Shown here in pieces: positions 59,862 to 64,000 of a DNA stretch of 64,000 nt. The notes beneath the pieces were generated by a model that was given only the letters and a program-made list of their open reading frames with translations, had not been told where the DNA came from and made no database searches. The stretch comes from Pelosinus sp. IPA-1 (GTDB taxonomy: Bacteria > Bacillota > Negativicutes > DSM-13327). Positions within the stretch are counted from its first letter, which is position 1, and each line of letters begins with the position of its first letter. A program made the position numbers and the translations under genes. The stretch covers positions 124,001 through 188,000 of the forward strand of contig NZ_BSVC01000009.1 in NCBI RefSeq assembly GCF_030269905.1, given 5' to 3'.

Positions 59862-61031
59862 CTATTTACTGATTCCGATTTCCTCATCTGTTAAATAACA
59901 AGCTGGATCCGACTCCCAAAAGTTACCGGTAGCAGCTTCAGCACGGGCGCGGAAATTACCATTACAAACCCTTAACCACTTACAGATACCGCAACGGCCT
60001 TGCAGTAAAGCCTTGCGATCCTTTAAGCCCGCTAATATAGGGTTCGATTCATCCTTCCATATATCTCCAATGGAACGATCACGAACATTACCAAAAGTGT
60101 AATTTTGCGTAAATTGATCGGAATGCACATTCCCCAGTGGATCCACATTACCAAAGGCAATACCAGAACGATTGCCACCATTGCGCATCATTAATTCCCA
60201 TACTTTTTCCGCACGGACAGGATCATTTTTTAATGATTGCAAATACAAGTATACAATATCGGCATGATTATCAACTGTCAGGATTTCACAGGTTTTATTA
60301 AGTTCTACTGCCTTATTCATGATGAGATCCATCGCCTGGCGAGACTCTTCATGGGTAACATCATGTTCCATCATTTGCGAAGCTCTACCCGAATACACTA
60401 GGTGATAAAAACAGACCCGAGGAATCTTTTCTTCTTTAATAAGCCGAAAAATATTCTCAAGATCATGGAAGTTATAGCGGTTAATGGTAAAACGCAATCC
60501 GACGCGCTGCCCAACTTCTAAACAGTTTCGAATACCTTCTAACGCCTTATCAAAAGCTCCTGCCTTGCCACGAAACTTATCATTAGCCTCACCTAATCCG
60601 TCAAGACTAATACCAACATAACCTACATTTAATGCTTTAATATCTTTTGCTAACTGTTTATCAATTAAAGTACCATTCGTAGAAAAAGTAACACGTATGT
60701 TATGTTTATTCGCATGTTCCACTAATTCAAATACATCAGGGCGGATTAAAGGTTCTCCTCCTGACAATAACAATACCGGCACCTTAAAATCAGCACAATC
60801 ATCAATGAATTTTTTGGCTTCTTTTGTTGTTAATTCACCTTCATACTTTTTGCCGTCAGAATCAGAGTAGCAGTGTACGCACTTTAAATTACAGGTTCTA
60901 GTAATATTCCAAGAAAGTACTGGCCCCATACCATGAGCAGCACCATGGCGTTGTCCATGAACACCTGGAGCATAACGAAGTTTATCCCCAAAATTTTCTG
61001 TATCACAAAGCAATTTGCTTACACCTATCAT
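59862..61031 (-). CDS. Radical SAM/SPASM protein, NirJ1/AhbC-like
   Basis: 389 residues. Radical SAM Cys cluster CNLKCVHCYSD (CxxxCxxC), GGEPL, SLDG and a SPASM C-terminal Cys cluster (CGICKWLRVCNGNFRARAEAATG...DPACYL). The N-terminus ISKLLCDTENFGDKLRY resembles the NirJ1/AhbC family, which in the siroheme-to-heme route decarboxylates tetrapyrrole side chains. No other heme gene lies in the window, so the role (heme via Ahb, or a peptide-modifying SPASM enzyme) is not certain. Confidence 0.78.
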   Translation of the reverse strand: MIGVSKLLCDTENFGDKLRYAPGVHGQRHGAAHGMGPVLSWNITRTCNLKCVHCYSDSDGKKYEGELTTKEAKKFIDDCADFKVPVLLLSGGEPLIRPDVFELVEHANKHNIRVTFSTNGTLIDKQLAKDIKALNVGYVGISLDGLGEANDKFRGKAGAFDKALEGIRNCLEVGQRVGLRFTINRYNFHDLENIFRLIKEEKIPRVCFYHLVYSGRASQMMEHDVTHEESRQAMDLIMNKAVELNKTCEILTVDNHADIVYLYLQSLKNDPVRAEKVWELMMRNGGNRSGIAFGNVDPLGNVHSDQFTQNYTFGNVRDRSIGDIWKDESNPILAGLKDRKALLQGRCGICKWLRVCNGNFRARAEAATGNFWESDPACYLTDEEIGISK

Positions 61032-61180
61032 ATCTTCACTTCTTTTCTTAAATATTTTTATTATTAAACGATTAATACTATTTTATCATATTTGATCCTT
61101 GCATTATTGTAACAGTCTTATATGGCAAATGTCTACACCCAGTATTTTATAAATACTCTAGCACTATATTACAACGGCAC

Positions 61181-61933
61181 TCAGTACCACTTTACAGCTA
61201 AAATTCCTACATACTCTTTTAGAGCTAAACTGATATCTAGAAGAGCACTTGCTGAAGGCCATAATTGATGAGGCTGAAATTTCCGTTCTACATTGGTCTG
61301 GTAATCTGTTGGATAAGGCGTGACAGCTATATCAACTTTATTAAACTGCAGGACAGACCTTTCCATATGAAAAGCCGATGTCACGAGAATAGGCTGTTTA
61401 AAATCATACTGTTTTATTAATTCTTTTGTAAATTTGGCATTCTCCGTTGTATTTAAGCTTTTATTTTCTACAATTATTTTCTCCGCGGGCACCCCAAGCC
61501 CGATTAAAATCACTTTAGAAATATCGGCTTCACTACCCGTTGTCTCTAGCACCTTTCCCCCTGACACAATAATGGGAATATGAAGTTTTTGATAGAGCTG
61601 CGCGCAAGTTAAAAGACGGTTAGCAGCAAATCCGGATAAATGACCTAAACCATATACATTCGGTGTATCTAGAGTTGCACCGCCCCCCAGCATAATAATC
61701 ACATCTCCACTTACAATCTGGGGAGGTTGATATGTACTTTCTAAAGAACCGATAATCCGATCACTTACAAAGGGAATAGTACTTAAATAAAATAGGAATG
61801 TCAGTAGCACAACCCCTTTTGTAAATACAGATTTTTGACGATATAATAAAAGACAGAATAAACAAAATCCGACAATAAAAATCCCTGGGGGAAACAAAAA
61901 TGTACTATATAGGAACTTAATAAAATATATCAA
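61181..61933 (-). CDS. YdcF/SanA-like DUF218 membrane protein
   Basis: About 250 residues. Two N-terminal hydrophobic segments, then the DUF218 domain from about 70: VIIMLGGGATLDTP, LYQKLHIPIIVSGG, NTTENAKFT, ILVTSAFHMERSV. The family probably handles envelope polymers such as peptidoglycan. Start is taken as TTG 61931-61933, nine bases after GGAGG; the longer frame reaches 61960 from another TTG. Confidence 0.85.
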   Translation of the reverse strand: MIYFIKFLYSTFLFPPGIFIVGFCLFCLLLYRQKSVFTKGVVLLTFLFYLSTIPFVSDRIIGSLESTYQPPQIVSGDVIIMLGGGATLDTPNVYGLGHLSGFAANRLLTCAQLYQKLHIPIIVSGGKVLETTGSEADISKVILIGLGVPAEKIIVENKSLNTTENAKFTKELIKQYDFKQPILVTSAFHMERSVLQFNKVDIAVTPYPTDYQTNVERKFQPHQLWPSASALLDISLALKEYVGILAVKWY

Positions 61934-62171
61934 TTTTCTTTTCCTCCGTATTTCACACAAATTTTACTCTTAATTGCTATTATAACTCTCATTCTGTAAC
62001 TTGCATAAGAAGAATCATAAAATAAGTTACCTATTCTTCTAAATTACTTTGGTAATTTCAGTTGAACATGTATAATAATACATATACTTTATTTTTAGAT
62101 TCTACTATTGCATTTTAAATTCCCAAACGATCGCTATAAAATTAGAGGAGTTGATTCTTATCGCTAACAAA

Positions 62172-63236
62172 ATGATTTCCGTAAACGATTTGACACCAGG
62201 GTTGATTCTTAGTGATGCCGTCATTACTCCTAACGGAAAAATTCTGTTGGGCAAGGGAAGCACAATAAGCCAGCGGACAATCTCATTATTAAGTATGTGG
62301 GACGTAAATTACGTCTTCATTAATATAGAAGATGATCACGATCCGTCAACACAAGAAGCAGCCCAGCCGAAAACACCGCCTTCTTCATTTTTTGTTTCTC
62401 CAGAATGTATCCAGTTTTTACAAGAATATGATTCAATTACAACGTCGGCTGAGAATTCTTTTGATTTTGTACGTAGCAAAAATAAGGTACCCGTCTTATC
62501 TCTTAAAGATACTTCTTTTGCTATTTATTCTTCAATCCTTACAACAGGACCTGCTCTTATGGATTATTTATTAATCAATGACTTTCAACTGGCTACTAAA
62601 ATCTCTCACCATACCGTAATGGTATCCTACATTAGTGGCTTAATCGGCCGACAATTGCATTTTAATGAAGAAGAAATGAAAGCATTGACCTTAGCTGGAT
62701 TGCTTCATGATATTGGCAGAATGGTCGTTAGTACTGATAATCTCCCCGAGCCTCAATCTCATACGATTAATGGCGCAAAGTTACTTAGAAGTGTAAAAGG
62801 TATTCCCGATGAAATTATCCTCAGCGTACTACAGCATCACGAATACCTAGATGGAACAGGAGCTCCTATGGGAGTTGACGGTTCCAAGATTCATAAATAT
62901 GCTAAGATCATTGCCATCGCTAATATTTTTCATAAAAACGCTTATCAGGAAGAATATTGCAATCCATTTACTGCTCTTAACGTCTTATCTCACGAAATGT
63001 TTGGCAAGCTAGATCCTTCCATTTGTCAATTATTTACGCAGCAAGTCCGTGATTCCCTTGTTAATTGTAATGTTATCCTTAGTGATAACCGAGAAGCAAC
63101 TATCATTTTCTTCCCTGCGTCTAACTCTAATATTCCAATTGTACGTACCACTGACGAAAAGCTTATTGATCTTTCCACAGAAAAGAATATTACTATCCTC
63201 CGCATGTGCACCCCAGATTATGTACCAATGATCTAA
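62172..63236 (+). CDS. HD-GYP-like domain protein
   Basis: About 354 residues. An N-terminal cap (about 1-45: MISVNDLTPGLILSDAVITPNGKILLGKG, similar to many HD-GYP proteins), then a variable region and the HD domain from about 150: HHTVMVSYISGLIGRQ, LLHDIGRMVV, HTINGAKLLR, HHEYLDGTGAP. The HD and HHE-DG-G motifs are kept but GYP is GAP, so c-di-GMP hydrolysis is possible but uncertain. The GAGGAG site lies 21 bases before ATG 62172 and directly touches TTG 62151, so the start is uncertain. Confidence 0.8.
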   Translation: MISVNDLTPGLILSDAVITPNGKILLGKGSTISQRTISLLSMWDVNYVFINIEDDHDPSTQEAAQPKTPPSSFFVSPECIQFLQEYDSITTSAENSFDFVRSKNKVPVLSLKDTSFAIYSSILTTGPALMDYLLINDFQLATKISHHTVMVSYISGLIGRQLHFNEEEMKALTLAGLLHDIGRMVVSTDNLPEPQSHTINGAKLLRSVKGIPDEIILSVLQHHEYLDGTGAPMGVDGSKIHKYAKIIAIANIFHKNAYQEEYCNPFTALNVLSHEMFGKLDPSICQLFTQQVRDSLVNCNVILSDNREATIIFFPASNSNIPIVRTTDEKLIDLSTEKNITILRMCTPDYVPMI

Positions 63237-63257
63237 AACAATGTACATAGTAACGCA

Positions 63258-63294
63258 GAGAAAAACAGGCATTATCACAATGCCTGTTTTTCTC
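63258..63294. terminator. Bidirectional terminator after the HD-GYP-like gene
   Basis: GAGAAAAACAGGCATT and AATGCCTGTTTTTCTC, perfect complement with an ATCAC loop, between convergent genes. Confidence 0.88.
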
Positions 63295-63320
63295 TACCCT
63301 CTAGAATTTATCTTCCAACT

Positions 63321-63998
63321 TTAAGGCAGTACATTCTTAATCATGTTTTTAACATTGTCTGGCATATCAATACTAGTTGTAAAATTTACAAACCCCTTTT
63401 GCGGCGCTGCTTCTGTAATGATCATAGCGTCTAGTGGCTTATAACCTAATATATCGACACCACCAAGTGAAGAATTATATAAGGCTTGATGAAAATCAAT
63501 GGTTACCTCGTTGCCAGTAATTTTCACTGCTAAGCCTTGTCCCGGATTTACATTACCTACTAACTTAGTTACCATAGCCAAGCTTACTTTAGAAAAAATC
63601 CAGGATACAATCGGCTTATCAGGCAATTTTTTATCTAAAATTTTCAGCTTCATCACAGAATAGTCCTTATTATGTTCAAACTGTTCCACACGGCATATAA
63701 AAATAATGTGCCCTGCTGTTTTTGTTAATGCTGTAATTTTTATTTTTTTATCGTCTAATGATGTAATTGACAATTCCTTGACCTGGCCATTCCCCTCTAA
63801 CATAGCTGCCAGCGATTGATTTATTACATCATCAGGAACTGCGACCTTTCCCTGCTCTAAGTTGGTAAAAGTCTGTAGATCCCAAGTCTCTTTTAAAACA
63901 GAAATTACAGAAGACATATCCGGTATTTTTAGATCGATGCTCCATCCCTTCATATTATCAATTACATTGTTTGAAATGATGGCTGGCATATCTATCAT
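63321..63998 (-). CDS. Unknown protein, possibly 5'-truncated by the window
   Basis: At least 225 residues, from ATG 63996-63998 right at the window edge, so the true start may lie outside. Mixed alpha/beta composition (LSITSLDDKKIKITALTKTAGHIIFICRVEQFE, AVKITGNEVTIDFHQALYNS). No signal peptide or membrane segment visible and no family recognised. A weak resemblance to lipid-binding DUF2993-type folds is possible but not supported. Confidence 0.65.
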   Translation of the reverse strand: MIDMPAIISNNVIDNMKGWSIDLKIPDMSSVISVLKETWDLQTFTNLEQGKVAVPDDVINQSLAAMLEGNGQVKELSITSLDDKKIKITALTKTAGHIIFICRVEQFEHNKDYSVMKLKILDKKLPDKPIVSWIFSKVSLAMVTKLVGNVNPGQGLAVKITGNEVTIDFHQALYNSSLGGVDILGYKPLDAMIITEAAPQKGFVNFTTSIDMPDNVKNMIKNVLP

Positions 63999-64000
63999 TT

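Noticed and set aside
1-64000. CRISPR arrays, tRNA or rRNA genes, prophage
   Set aside because: No regularly spaced repeats with unique spacers, no tRNA-like cloverleaf or rRNA stretch and no phage structural genes were recognised. A covariance-model scan would be needed to exclude small RNAs.

Overview
The window reads as the chromosome of a spore-forming, anaerobic Bacillota, most likely a Negativicute of the Sporomusa/Pelosinus type. This is inferred from protein families only. The evidence is the sporulation protease YabG, two SPOCS-domain proteins, a RicT/YaaT homologue, a Selenomonas-type (eukaryotic-fold) lysine/ornithine decarboxylase, a NirJ1/AhbC-like radical SAM enzyme, frequent TTG/GTG starts and moderately AT-rich DNA. 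No rRNA, tRNA, CRISPR array, prophage or transposase gene was recognised.

Layout. 1-1.6 kb: an ACT-domain protein (cut by the window edge) and phenylacetate-CoA ligase. 2-10 kb: a minus-strand block in the same order as the Bacillus rpmE-prfA-prmC-sua5-mntP-ywlE-rpiB-ywlG-glyA block. 10.4-14.2 kb: a plus-strand fructose PTS operon (DeoR-type regulator, 1-phosphofructokinase, EIIA, EIIBC). 14.5-24.5 kb: pth, a polysaccharide deacetylase, prs, glmU, ilvA, purR, a nucleotidyltransferase, a GntR regulator, ispE and an orphan CheW. 24.7-31.7 kb: cell-surface and sporulation genes (L,D-transpeptidase, HipA-like kinase, two SPOCS proteins of which one carries an Asp/Cys/His-rich insertion, a Cys-rich small protein behind a SigK-like promoter, a CAP-domain secreted protein, TerC, YabG). 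32-43.5 kb: a second block in Bacillus order (rsmA-rnmV-yabE-tatD-metG-abrB-rsmI-trmN6-ricT-holB-yaaR), without yabA. 43.8-53.8 kb: an antiporter behind a possible attenuator, a MATE pump, GMP-kinase-like and TMP-kinase-like genes, two unrelated basic-amino-acid decarboxylases, a DegS-like kinase and a REC-PAS-GAF-GGDEF protein. 54-64 kb: a FetAB-type ABC exporter, an FMN 2-hydroxyacid dehydrogenase, GlpF under an apparent sigma-54 promoter, a sigma-54 activator with a degenerate HPr-like N-terminus, a radical SAM/SPASM protein, a YdcF-like protein, an HD-GYP-like protein and an unknown protein.

The strongest non-genic signal is a dispersed palindromic element with five copies (2.0, 3.4, 12.6, 30.6 and 36.5 kb). 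Each copy is bounded by the same pentamer TTTAT on both sides. One copy provides the last codons and stop of the YwlG-like gene, and removing it exactly at the pentamers predicts a clean shorter gene end and normal operon spacing to glyA. Two copies lie exactly between a stop codon (glyA, metG) and the terminator of that gene. Two further repeat families are present: a two-hairpin element of about 100 bp (10.1 and 14.4 kb) and a CACAAAGACACAAAG-type inverted repeat (34.3, 40.3 and 55.6 kb).

The second notable system is at 57-60 kb. A sigma-54 activator whose sensor region starts with an HPr-like fold lacking the phosphorylatable histidine lies directly upstream of a glpF with a -24/-12 promoter, and a perfect palindrome suitable as an enhancer lies between them. 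This suggests a link between PTS state, or a relic of it, and glycerol uptake.
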